Origin: Brugia malayi
Taxonomy: Eukaryota > Nematoda > Chromadorea > Rhabditida > Onchocercidae
DNA: 64,000 bases
Direction: 5' to 3'
Assembly (NCBI RefSeq): GCF_000002995.4
Contig: NW_025062476.1
Location: 10,352,501-10,416,500 of the forward strand
The notes under the pieces: generated by a model
The model's input: only the letters and a program-made list of their open reading frames with translations
The model's database searches: none
Told to the model about the DNA's origin: nothing
Position numbers and translations under genes: made by a program
In this document: positions 27,878 to 41,432 of the stretch, piece by piece
How the letters are laid out: every line of letters starts with the position of its first letter
How positions within the stretch are numbered: the first letter of the stretch is position 1

Positions 27878-30800
27878 TGGAAAGATTTCGGATTTTTGTC
27901 GAAAATAAGGCACAACAAATTTTTTACAAGACCGGATTACATATCGCACGAAGACCAAAAACTTTCTTATTTTCAATGTAAGTTTTATTTGCAGTTAATT
28001 ATGAGATAATTTTGTTATAAAATCTCGCAGATTGCAGAAGCAATTTTTATATGTAAAATTCAAAACCGATGAGTTTTTTTTTTGCAATGCATTTGAACTG
28101 CATTACAAATCTTACAATAATGATTTCCGAAAGTTTGATATTATTTGATCTAATATCTTTGAATCTATCAATAAATTGAAAATAATATTCAATTTGACAT
28201 CAGTGTCATTTTTCCTACTTTTCTAACACAGTTGAATCGTGGAATTTATAAGCGATTACCGAATTAATCTATTTGTTTAAAATTTCAACGAAAAAAAGAA
28301 AAAGGAAAGAAAAAAAATAAGCAATATTTTGAATTCATTCAGCATAATAACACAAATTAAAATGACACTAAATTATTTTATATAACTAAGCAAAACAAAA
28401 GAAAAGAAAAAGTAAAAAACTGGTATTTTGGAAGAAAGTTTTAATTATATGGAAGAAGATTAAGGTATATGTTTTGATTTCAACATTATTATTACAATAT
28501 CTTGCAACTTGTTTCTAACCTTATTTCTCCTTTTTCTTCGTTAAAGCTTACTTTGAAAGATTATTTACAAAACTTTTATCAAATTAAAACTGGATTATCA
28601 TCAATTGATGCTTATGAATGCCTTAATCAATATATTCGTACTCAATAGTTCACAATTGCAAGAAGTTACTTGCATTTAAAAATGAGAGAAGAAAAAATTG
28701 TGCTTTTAAATTTCCTATAGAATATAGTTGCACTTTTTTAGTTAATAATATTTGAATTGTTAGAAAAAAATGCATGAAACATTTGCAGTATTTAACAAAT
28801 TATCGAAAAAACTGAAAGAGCGGAGATTTTGGCTTTTTTAGAGATTGTTTTTAGTAACTCATTCATAAAAGCACTTTTAAATTTACAAATGAAATCTATA
28901 AAACGAGAATAGATAATAACTGAAAGAGGGAAATTATAAATTGATTACGGTACTAAGTGTGAATACTGTCACTTTCAGTTGTGATCGTAACTTTGACCAT
29001 ACCCAATTAGAAAATTTACAGAAAAGAATACTGCATCATTTATATGACAAAATTTTTTTTACAAAGATAATTTATTAAATAAATTATAAAAATAAAATGA
29101 TTAATTTAGTAATAAAAGAATTAATGAGTGGAACAGGAATGAATGGAATGGCAAAAAAAAAAAAAAAGAAAAGTCAACAATAAATTACGACATCCTGTAG
29201 GAGGGAGCTTTTTTCTCTGACAGTATGAAATGAGATTTATGCAAAAAATTTACGATTATAAAGATTTAAATTTCAAACAATTAATGATTCTAATTGCTTT
29301 TCTTCTTTTATCTGCCTCAGTCCAATATATCTCTTCTTCGTTGTCATATAATATTAGTATTACTTAAATCGTGACACATAATCGATCGTGTGTTTATGAA
29401 AAAATTGACCATCTTTTCTTTTTGAAAATTTCCAATTATTTCTCACTGTTATCAGAGATTGTCTTTAAAATATAGATCGAGAAGTTTCTTGATCCAATTT
29501 GCATTATTAATTCTTGCTACAAATTACTAATCTCGTTGTAGCTGAATGATATCTCTGATAAAATGACACATAACTGATTTTCTAATTCTAGTGATTGTTT
29601 TGATAAAATGTAACTCATAAAGTATATTTCATTGAGTTATGATTATCGAATATTTTCTTTTAGATTATTATCGACAGCTTTGTTAGCAACAGGTGCGGTG
29701 AATTTTCATGAACATAATAATGTCCGTGAAGACTTCAGTGCAGATGATTCACCGTCACGATATGAATATGCGGTCACGGAAGATTTCTTCCGAAATTTCG
29801 GGTCACCCTTTCATGTAGTGGTAGCTATGAAAGCTGCTGATGGTGGATCATTGTTAAGACCTAAGTATGTCTTAAGTCTTATCAAGATAATCAATAGATA
29901 ATTTCCTATCCAAAATGCGATCAATGAGAGAAATAAAGGAGTGCGAATTAAATATAAAATATTATCTAGTATTATAATTTCTAACATAGCCATATTGTTT
30001 GAAACAATTATTATCAAATATTTTGAATCAGAACTTTTTTTAGATAATGAGTTAATTTATTTCTTCACGCTAATTTTCATGTTCCAAGATCTTTCAAAGA
30101 TAGATTTTCAGTCTCCATTGTTTAGACAGAAATCTAAAATTAAAATTTAAATAAAAGTGGGTAAAATAATTTAGTATATTCATTTTTTCTTAATTTTAAG
30201 TGTTATTGTTATCGTAGTATTAAAATTAAAGATATTTGGATAAAGTGATTGAGACAGAAGATTATTTGCAATCCAAACTCAGCGTTTCATTCGATGGACG
30301 ACAGATTACTTACTCAGACTTTTGCGAATCTTACTGTGAAACAAGTGATGTTGTGAGCATTTTTTTGAACATGTACAGAGAAGTTCATATCAGGTAGGAT
30401 TTCATCCTTCTCATCGTTTTCCCTTCCAATGTGATAAATTATTTTCATTAAAATTTTAAATTCACTACTTTAGGAAAAAAGGAAATGTGAAATTAACATA
30501 TCCATCGATGGATGTATTCGGTAATCGAATATATTTAGCCAATAATATTTTCCAAGTGGAACTTAACAACAAGTTAGTTGTTTAGTGATTTAAAATAATC
30601 AATAGTATTAAAATCATTTGAAATGGTAATAATCAGTGATGGTGATAATAATAGTAAGGTAGAAGATGCAGTGTCTTTATCATTAACTTTTACTTCTTCA
30701 GTTGGGATTGGTAATGTTGAATTTGAAGATGTTTCGATTATAAACGACCTTAAATTCAAAACTTTTAGTTCAGTAAGATGTATCAAAAGGAATTTCTTCT

Positions 30801-33531
30801 TACCCATTCTGCAGAAAAAGAAAATGCCTTTCTGCAAAATTATCTTGAGAAAAACTATTTAAATGAATCTGATGCTTTTTTATAACCATCATATTCCTTC
30901 AATTATGACTGTAATAATAAGAAATGATATTCAAGAAAATATTGAAATGGAAGCATCTAATTTCTAACACCAATCATAATTAGGTTGTGACTGGTCTGTG
31001 GCTTTTATTAGGAAGATAAAAATTAATTCGTACTAAATTATTATAAATATGACTAGTTAATTGTTATTGTCCTACTGTGATCTTCTCATCGTCTAAAATT
31101 TAATTTGAAGATCTCACATAATCGAAGGTTGTCGAATGATAGCAATTAACTTTCAAGCAATTCAAAAGAATGCTTCAAGTGTGGAAATAATGAATCGTTG
31201 GGAGCATGAGGTGTTCATTTTTTCCGAAAGTACTAAAAATGATTCGTTGATCCGAGTCTATGCTACATCTGAAGGCTTAGTCAGCAAAGAAGTTCGTCGG
31301 ACAGGTTTGCATATCAAAATTTTGTTTAAAGATTTACTACAAAAGATTCAGTTTACAAATTTTAAAAAATGGGAAATTTTATGATAAGTAAGAAGACCTT
31401 CAAAATTTCAAATTCAAACAAATTGAGTAATTCAAAAATTTGTATTTCAACGTACAATATTTATAAGCAAATAGGTTGATTTTATGGTTGATTTTACATT
31501 TAATGTCTTACTTTATCTTACCTTATCAAAATCCATCCATTTCAGGTTTACAAGCATTACCCTTTATTACTGTGTCCTTTGTTGCGGTATTATTATTCAC
31601 AGTAATAACATCATTGAAAAAGGATCCGATAACCAGTAAACCGTGGGAAGCAGCATTTGGTGTCTTCTGTCCCATTCTTTCGCTTGTCGCATCTTTTGGA
31701 CTACTATTCTGGGTGTGTAAATTTCATTGTTGAATTGAAATATTCAATAGGAAAAGACGAAATGATTTAGAAGGGAAATACAAATTTTTAGTGTTGTAAA
31801 AAAAAAAAAAAAAAACGATAAATTTTTCATCAAAAGTAAGTGACTGTTTGACTGTTATAAATAGAAAAGAATAATAAAATGTCCCTTTTCATATCAAGGA
31901 AAATTTAAAAAGTCAGATAAATGTTTTAAGATCAAGAGATTATATCAACTTATAAATCTGTAATCTCACGAAACTATTCATTATCATATCAATATACAGA
32001 GCAAGAGATGAAACGATCGATCTGATCATTATCTCTATATGCTAATATTTTATCAGTGGACAATTGAGTAGCGTTTCATTGAATGTAAATAATTAGCAGT
32101 GATGAAATTTTCAGTGTAACTTTCCGTTCCTACCGATTGTCTGCGTGATACCATTTCTGGTATTAGCAATTGGTGTCGACGATGTGTTCATCTTCCTTCA
32201 CTGCTATCATCAAACTGATCCAAGACTTCCTGTTGAGGAACGAATTGGTAAAATGCTTGCTGAGGCTGGGCCATCCATAACGATCACCTCTCTCACCAAT
32301 TTCCTATCATTTGCCATTAGTATTTTCACTCCAACTCCAGCTATACAGGTATTACTCATGATTAGTTCAAAGGTCATGGATTCAGACAAACGTTTCACGA
32401 GGAACTTTCTGTTATGAAATCTTTTCTCTATAATTTCTCCCAAGACGATAAAATTTATGAAATGATTTTCTTCTGCAGATATTCAGTGCATATATAAGTG
32501 TTGCGGTAGTATTTGATTACACTTACCAAATTTTCTTATATTCCGCAATTTTGACGTTTGGAGCGCATCGTGAAAAAAAACGTTTGCATGCATTCATTCC
32601 ATGTATGTCAATTGCTGAAACTGAGAAGGTTTATTTTTAATATTTTAAAATTTCTATTTTCAAACGGTTAGCCTTTTGGGTAATATAAATTGACAAAACT
32701 TGACAACTTCAAGCTTGATTTTGAAGTTTTTGTAATTTTCTACCGGTCTAAGACTCCGTTTATTCTTAATTTTTTGGCTACCATTGACGAAAGCAAGAAG
32801 CTCAACATTCGTGTTTTTGTGATGTCTGATAATGGTAGTAATGATGATGACAATAATATAATTAATGACAACAATGATAATGATAATGATTAACAAAATA
32901 ATGATAATAATAATGCCAATAATGATTAGTAATAATAAATAATAATAAATTCACTTCTGATCATAAAAACAATTGTGAATATTGATTGATTTGCTAACGA
33001 TATTACCATTATTTCATATCGATAATAATCGTTAAACCGTCTAATTTATTACCATTACAGTAAACGTATTTACATAGTTTCTTACATTAAAATTCATAAC
33101 TATCATTCATGATAGTGGCAACAATAATTACTATTGTTTATAAAGGATTTAACTATATTAATAGCAATAACAATAAGGAAAATGTCTTTTCAGCGATCGG
33201 TTAAAACTCAGTCCGATATTTCTGGAACATTGGAAGAATTGATGAATAATTTTGTAGATTTATGGGTAAACATAGCAATGAGTAATATCACACGAATAAT
33301 TGTTGCTTGCTTTATGATTGTTTATTGCATTGTTGCTACACACGGAGTTATGCAAATTAAAGTATAATTTTCATCTAATTTATCAATGTTCTTTTTTCTT
33401 TTTCAAAAAACGATAAGTACGTTTACAATTTTTATGTGCCTTATTTATATGACTGAATTAAGTTAAAATATTTATTGTATAAAGCAATTTTTATCTAAAG
33501 ATTACTTTATACTTATATTTATTGCTTCAAT

Positions 33532-33567
<36 letters not shown>

Positions 33568-36438
33568 ATACAAAAGAGCTAAAAATAAAAGATCATTTCT
33601 TTTATATACCTCCATATTTTAAATAGTTCCTTTAATTTAGCTAGTTTTTTCTTCATATTTAAATCTTGTTATTATAAAAAATTTCATTTTAAATTTTGCA
33701 GTAAAATTCACAAAAGATTAAAAAAACTTATTGCTCTTTATATTATCAAAAGTTTTAAATTTACAGGTTGGATTAACATCCGAAAAATTATTCTCATATG
33801 ATTCACCATTATTACCATTCGTAAAATTACAAACCGAAATTATTTTCAAAGAAGGTGGCCAGGTAAGTAGCATTGTTGTACCTCAGTGGTTAGGATTTTT
33901 CATAATTCTTAACTTCAAATTAGCAGGTCAATTTTCTGAACTCTGTCGGCTAACTTCATTTTTCTTTGGATTTTTTTTTGTGTCATCATTTTAATTTGTG
34001 CTAGTTTACTGTACCATTAAAAATTTTAACCTTTACACTTATCTTAGTCTTATTACTCTTAAATCAGTTTATAAGATAAAAGGAATTCTAATTTTGAGAT
34101 TCATAAAAATTTGGATATTTTATGATTGACATTATTTTTTATCATTTAGGTTGCAAGTTTGATTCTTTATTAAAGATTTTAATTAACACTGGCATATTAT
34201 TTAAATATATCATTTTGATAATACCAGTCAGTGATTTTTAAAAAAAATCAAGAAATATGAAAACATTTCAAAATTGATTGCAGGTTGCTGTATTTGTAAA
34301 TAATCCGGGTGATATGCGGAAACCAGAAATAATTCCGGAAGTAATGAGACTTGTTAATGATTTCGAGCACGCTACAGGAAGCATCGGTTCTGCCAGTACT
34401 CACTTATGGTTTATTCCGTATTTGTCATATGTAGGAATACAGGTATGCCAAAGAAACATTATTTCTTTATTTCCTGCAGTAATTCTGCATTTCTTCGCCG
34501 ATATCTTTTATGTGCATTCAGATTTTTTGCACAATATCGCAGATTTTGCAAATTACACTTCGAATTTTTAATTTTATGAAAAAAAGAGTAAAAATATAGA
34601 AGAGAAAGCGAATCAGTTTCTTTACTTATTACTTTGCAAGAAAACAATGAGCATTTCATCCTATTTACAGGAACGTGGTGAAATTGGTTTCAAATATAAA
34701 TATTTACCAGAATTTATGAAATTACGTGAATATCACAGTTGGAATTCATTTGTCAATCTTGGAGCAACTGAGTAAATTCTTGTGATAAATTGTTGATAAA
34801 TGAAGTTATGATAATAATGCAAATGACAATGAACTGGTTATGCTGACTAGTCCATACTATCAATCTCATTTATCTTTCATACTATCAATCTTATCAACGA
34901 TTTTTCTAACATATTTTTGTAGTGATTGTATGAATGAAAAACCAACTTGTTTACAAAAATTCTTCTTCTCAACGGGTTTTCGAAATGCTGTGCAATGGTC
35001 GGAGCGTTTACAACTGCTGCAGGAATGGCGTGATATTGCTGCTCATTATTCGAAATTTAATGTTTCAATTTATGAACCTTTCAGTATGTATGCAGATCAG
35101 GTATTCTATTGCTTTGAAATTATCTCAGATTTTTATGAATGAGAAAATAATTGATGAATATAATGATTTAGATTTAATTGATTTATTAAAATGAAAAGAG
35201 ATTATTGTAGTGATTTAGAAATCAATTCAAATCTTAAAATAAAATCAAAATTGATTTATAAATTAATCTTGTGTTATTTTAATTTTAAAATTAATATGAA
35301 AAATTGACTCTATTTAATGTGATGCAATTAACATTTAATGTATTTTAAATGAATTAATTAAAAATTGAATAGGAAGCAAAAACTTTCTCAATGATTAATT
35401 AATTAATCTATAAGAATGAATTGTATCATTTTAGCTCCTTACAATAGTTCCGGTGACAAAGTCTACTGTGATATTTGCATTTGTTGTTATGGCACTTGTA
35501 CTGACCACTTTCACACCTTCTATAACAACAATCGTTTCATCCACTCTTTCAATCCTATCAATCAATTTGGGAGTCCTCGGATCACTGACATATTGGAATA
35601 TCGATCTTGATCCTATTTCAATGGCCACTATATTAATGGCCATTGGCTTCTCTGTGGATTTCATTGCTCACATCACATTTCATTATTATAAAGGCCAAAC
35701 AAAGGTAATTGTTAAGTGATGGAACGATTATAATTGATAGACTTATCTTTTCATTCCTAAAACAGCCAATTACTTTAAGGGTAAACATGAACGTTTGAAG
35801 CATGCCTTGAAATCGATAGCATGGCCTATGACACAGGCCGGTATATCAACTATATTATGTCTGTGCGTCCTTGGTGTAATCCAAGCTTATATGGTGAAGG
35901 TTTTCGTTAAAGTAGTAATAATAGTCGTCGTGCTTGGCCTTCTCCATGGTCTCATTATTTTACCTGTTGTCTTTGGTGCAATACCATTGAGGAAACGAAT
36001 TGTTACTGATATTGACAAAGTATCACCAAGTTCAGCTCTTCAAAAGGTTCATTTCTTATTATTTTTCCTTCCAAAATTATACAGTCAACTCATATTTTAT
36101 GACTTTTTAATCAAAGTGCTGGAAATTTTTAAATGCTTTAAATATAATTAATTAAATTCATCATAATTAAATTAACACTAATAACGATAGAAGTAAAAAT
36201 TTATGTATGAAACTACAACAAAGAATCGTACAAAAAAAACTGAGAGAAAAAATTAGCGAAAATTTTACTCGAATTTTTCATTTTATTATTTCTATCTCAA
36301 TTTTGAACAATTTTGCATTGATTTCAGAATCATACAATACGAATAGCTGTACCAGCAGCAACACCAATAACAACCAGAAGAAATGAGCTAGAAAAACAAA
36401 TTTCGGCGGGTCCACGTTATCATGATTCGAGGGGTTAA
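27877..36438 (+). CDS. Patched-related protein with sterol-sensing domain
   Basis: Sixteen exons join in frame to 885 residues: 27877-27977, 29664-29864, 30232-30393, 30474-30572, 31111-31304, 31546-31712, 32115-32348, 32479-32628, 33194-33361, 33767-33862, 34284-34442, 34671-34771, 34923-35100, 35435-35704, 35780-36046, 36328-36438. The order is a first membrane span, a large loop beginning [15 protein letters not shown], a sterol-sensing domain ([24 protein letters not shown] near 330), a second large loop, and a second bundle with GFSVDFIAH near 745. GVDD and GFSVD are the two proton-relay motifs of the RND fold and both keep their aspartates. Length and layout match the nematode PTR (patched-related) family, which acts in cuticle moulting and membrane lipid or sterol handling; the exact PTR member is not clear. 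A TTTCAG acceptor at 27861 and a tiny upstream ORF precede the start. Exon 1 and the acceptor at 35779 (CTTTAAG) are the weaker calls. Confidence 0.93.
33533..33563. repeat. T homopolymer of about 31 bases
   Basis: An uninterrupted T run inside an intron of the patched-related gene; similar A runs occur at 38590-38610 and 41402-41430 in the neighbouring gene. Confidence 0.9.
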
Positions 36439-37717
36439 AATCACTTAATTTTTTCTCTAATTTAAGTATTTAAGTGCAATTACTTAACAAAAAGTAACAG
36501 ACAAAGAGGCATTATTGTTCTTTAAGAAAAAAATGGAATCGTTTCTAGCATCTAAAATTATTTTTTATTTAATAAGTAAGTATAAATAAACTTTAATAAA
36601 CAATACTCACTCTCGTATCACATCTAATTTCAGCTAGTTAGCACATAGCTTAATTTTTAAAAGTACGTCAATTAAAACTGATGTTTTGCAGTCCTGGAGC
36701 ATTTTTATTTCGAGAAAAATTTTTGCTATGCATAATACTACACACTCCATATTTTTAAAAAAGTTTTTCTAACAGTATTGCTTAGAAGCTTAATTAATAA
36801 GAGACAGATGAATGGTAATAGTGAATTTTGTGTAATATTATTTGTTCTTATTAATATAATTAATTATTATTAATAAATCAACCTCAGCAAAATGATTGCC
36901 CGTATAATTAGAGAAACTTTAATGAAGTACTATTTTAGCAGTATTTATTTTATCGGTACTATTGAATTAGAAGATTTTGAAGAAACACAGTGTATTTGTT
37001 TGCCTGTTCAAAATTACTATTTTTAAAATTCTTCAAATTTGACAAATTCATTTTTCATCAGTACCAAGAATACAAGATACCGTAATATGACATAATCATA
37101 TAGTAATCTAACGTACTTTATCATTTTTTGCTGAAGCAACTTAAGATTGAAACTTTTCTTTATTTGTATTTTTGCAGCAACTATATATTTTCATCTTTTT
37201 TTTTTTTTTCTTATTGCCTATGTATATATAAGAAGAAGCTCTAAGTGTTTTCTTTTATTTTAACATCATAAAAGTCATAAATATCATAGAGTTACTCAGT
37301 ATCCCGCGAGATTTGGGGTTTAATTTCTATTTATATTATAAATAAGTAAAAGTAAACCTTAAATGAGCAAAAATTAAAGTGAGCTAATTCTAAATAAATT
37401 TTTACGCATAAATTATATGAATCAAACATTTCTATAAATCATTTTATTGCTCAAACTCGAGATATCATTCATAAAAATAAATCAATATAATGGTAATCTT
37501 TGGACTAACTGATCTGAGCAAAGACATTAACTGCGATTTTATATTCTCTCAATCATATGATTTTTCATTGAATCATAGAGTACTTTTGAATGAAAAACAA
37601 AAAAAAGACAGGAAATCTTGGATGGTATTCCATTTCCTTTCTTATTTTGAAATGAATTTCAAACGACTGTTATTTGGGAACAAAGGAAGAAAGACGGATT
37701 ATAATGTCACCATGATG
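36439..37717. other. Convergent 3' intergenic spacer
   Basis: This separates the 3' ends of the patched-related (+) and BTB (-) genes. It is AT-rich with several AATAAA-like words, and no exon was seen. Confidence 0.6.
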
Positions 37718-40700
37718 TCACCTTTTGATATTAGAGTTACCACCTGTAATTCCACCTGCTGTTGGTTTCTTGGGCAACGATGCATCAGTGGAATATGTAT
37801 TGCAATGAGGACACATCCATGTTACTTGTGCGCATCCGCTCAATTGTCTACATCTGAAATTTCTCTTTTCTAATTGTGAAGTTGTTTTGAAATTTCAAAA
37901 CTTAATAAGTGATAAAGAATGAATAAGAAGCAAAGATAATTATATCAAAGACCAAATCAGTATCTGATTATCACTCATATAATGAGAAAAAAAATCGTAA
38001 TTTCTCTCTTCATAGACAAAAAATAAACCTATGTTTTCATCATTTAAAATTTAAGCACTTTAATCTAAAAACAATAACAGATAATTTGAGAGAAAAGTTC
38101 AAGATATTATTCGTGTGCAATCCATTCGTTGAGTAGCGATGATTTAATCACTGCTTGCTTATTTGCTAATTGAATTAAAGAACAATGAATAAATTCAAAA
38201 ATTCTTTTTTTTATTCATGAAGGAAACATAGAAAAAATGTCTAATAAAATTATTCTTTCTTCTTCATCATTTCCATTTTTTTTCTCATTCCTTAAAAACA
38301 CATTTGCATTTAGTTAATAAAATTGGCTCAGCAAAGTTAATAAGATGAAATGACCTTTGGCGAATGTTAAAAAAAAAATCATTAAAAAAATAAATTGAAA
38401 AAAATAAGCTTTAAGCAATAAATTAGTGAAGAGTTAGCAAAAGATTGTATCTTATTTTGGATGAATAAATACCTTATTAAGGTAATTAATTCACGTATTC
38501 AAAATATTCACGCAATCTAATATTTAATTAATCAATAAAGTCAAAAAAAAATTTTTTTGCTAGTTATTTGCTATATGAGAAAATATTTAAAAAAAAAAAA
38601 AAAAAAAAAAGTAATTGTAAGATTTCAATGTAGTGATTATAATATCAACGGTGATAAGAATGGATGATACAAGGATGTAACCATTTCCTACATAAATATT
38701 CTCTTTCTTGTATTTCATAAGCTCAGATTTTAATGTAAAAAAGGGGAAAAAATATTTGTATAAAAAAAGTTTTAAATTTTAGATCAAATAGCCGTAATAT
38801 ACTTTTGACAGGTGTGTGATTTCATTCCTGGATTCTTTAGCAATATTGTCAAACGATCCAACATTGCAGCACGGGCCCGAACTGATAAGCATTCATCTAC
38901 ATGAAAAAAAAAAAAAAAAGATGTATTTTAATCTGCTTCTCAAAAGTTTTAAATTTAATCAAAAAGAAAATATGTGAGTGAAATGATGGGATTAAAAATG
39001 CCAACAAGTTTGTTGTTGAGTCATTTCGAGTAAATGCTCTGGTCGATGAAGCATCTGAAGGCAAGGATCGAGCAATTGATGAAGGAAGCACCGATCCAGT
39101 AGCGATAATCTTACAAACACTGATAGCTAGAATTGGACGAATATTTTTGGAATTGAAAATATATCAACAATGAAAATGCAATTTAGTAACATAGAAAGGA
39201 TGGTAATTTGTAAGTAATTTTCATCATATTGCATAGATCATTTTAGTAATTAATGATTGTTTTTCAATTTGCGAATTAATTAAATGATTCGAATTCAAAT
39301 ACCTCCGTAAAATACACTTAAAATAGGAGAAAGTATCTTAAAAAATACATTGTAGTAGTTTAAAAAAAATAAAATTAATTTTGCTGACTTGAGTATGAGG
39401 CGCAAGAAGCAACATTGCGCACTTCCTTAGCAAACCCGATGATTCCATCTTACATGCTGCCATCAGTACTGGTCCTATATTAGCTTCTGCAATTCAAGAA
39501 ATAAACCATTAAATTTAACCAAACATTTCATATCGAATTCACTTGAATGCTTATCGCTGAATGGATATACCAACCTGTTATCCTTAGCTGTGGTGGATAA
39601 ACAGCCATTAGAAAAGCTTTTAATTCTTCATGCGTACATGGACAAAATATTTCATCCATATTTTTGATTGATGATATACGTTCCTAAACAAATTCTTTTT
39701 AAAAAATCGTCCATATTTTTCTAAAAATTTCTAAAATTTTTGAATAAATTTCGAAGAAAATGTTTGAACCTATTAATTTTCATTTTAGTATTGTTTATAT
39801 TTCAAAAATTTGAAAAAACTTCCGAAGTAGATAATTTGAATAAAACTTAAAATTCAAACCAATTAAATCAATATTTAAAATAAAGATTTCCTGAAAAATT
39901 AAGTAAATAATGCTAATATTTTACTTGGAAAACATTTGACCATGCAGCAATGTAATATGGATTGACATAATAACCGCGACCTGTTTTACTACGAATCATT
40001 GCAAAATTTAATTCTGTAAGACGATGGAACTGTTCCAGGTCACTGGGTTGTTCCAACATTTCCTGTAAAAATTATTGTCTTATCATTTTTATCAGAAAAT
40101 ATGAGCATATTTTAACTAATAAAATTTTCGGGACTTGTTCAAAAATAATATTAAAAAAATGTATCAAAATTTGTTCATATTTAGAAAAATTTTCTACAGA
40201 TTGCGAGAATTTCTACAACCTCAGGTGCTGAAGATCCATGTAACCTTTCTAGCAATAATACTTTGACACGATCACTTAAACCATAATAACGGCTACCCGT
40301 GAGATCAATTTTTGAATTAGGCCTCATCTCTCGTAAACATAATACCAATAAACGATTTAATTTATATCTGAAATTGATAAACTATAAACCAAATAGAATT
40401 AATACGAAAAGCAATAAATAGCTTGGAAAAATTGCAATGAATAAATGCAATATTTCCCGGCTATTGGTCAATTATTGAAAACTTCCAAGAAACAAAAAAG
40501 TTTATACATTTATTTGAATTTATTTTAGCAATCAGAACTAATTATTTACCTATCAGCTAGCCAAACTTTTTCCAAGAAAGGCAATTTATGTTGCACAAGG
40601 AAGCATTCACAACGATGCAAAAGACCATCCATCTGAAATTTTTTTTTTTTTTGTAACTTCAAAATTTAAATTAGTATTCTTATTGTAATTTAAAATAACA

Positions 40701-41395
40701 TTAAAAATGCTTATTATCTAATTCCATATTTAATATGGTAAAATATCTTAGAAAGAATTTTTTTTTAATTTCATCTTCTAAGCTTCTTCTAAGCTTAAAT
40801 ACAAAGATCTTCTAAGCTTAAAATACAAAAAATTATGGTGTTATTTACGCATTTTACGTAAAGAAAAAAAACAATTATAAAAAAAAGCTTATAATATTAT
40901 ATATATATAAAAAAAAAAAGCTTATAACATTAGAAGATAAAATGATTACCTGATAATCAAAAGCAAGTGGTAATAAAATATGTACAGACTGATCGTCTAC
41001 TTCCTTATAAGTTGGATGTATGCAATGAAGCATTTCGAGAACGTGATCGTACTGAACATTAGCTAGGATCAGCTCACGATCTGGACATTCAACACACCAT
41101 GCACTGAAACAAAAAGTTTCTAAAATTGTTGGTACAAATGATTCATTTTTGTTTTAAACGAATATGATAACCCATATATATATATATAATGATTTTGAAT
41201 TTTGAAAAAAAATTTTTTTGCCATAATTTTTAGCAAGAAAAAGAAGAAATAAAAGGAAAAATTGAATAGTAATGAAATGTATTTGCATTTGTTTAATTAT
41301 TCTGTGAAATTTATTTGCATGATAGCTTAATATCCTAAATGTTTAATTATATATTTAGAACATAGCTTAAAAGATATTTTAAAGTAAGCAATATT

Positions 41396-41432
<37 letters not shown>

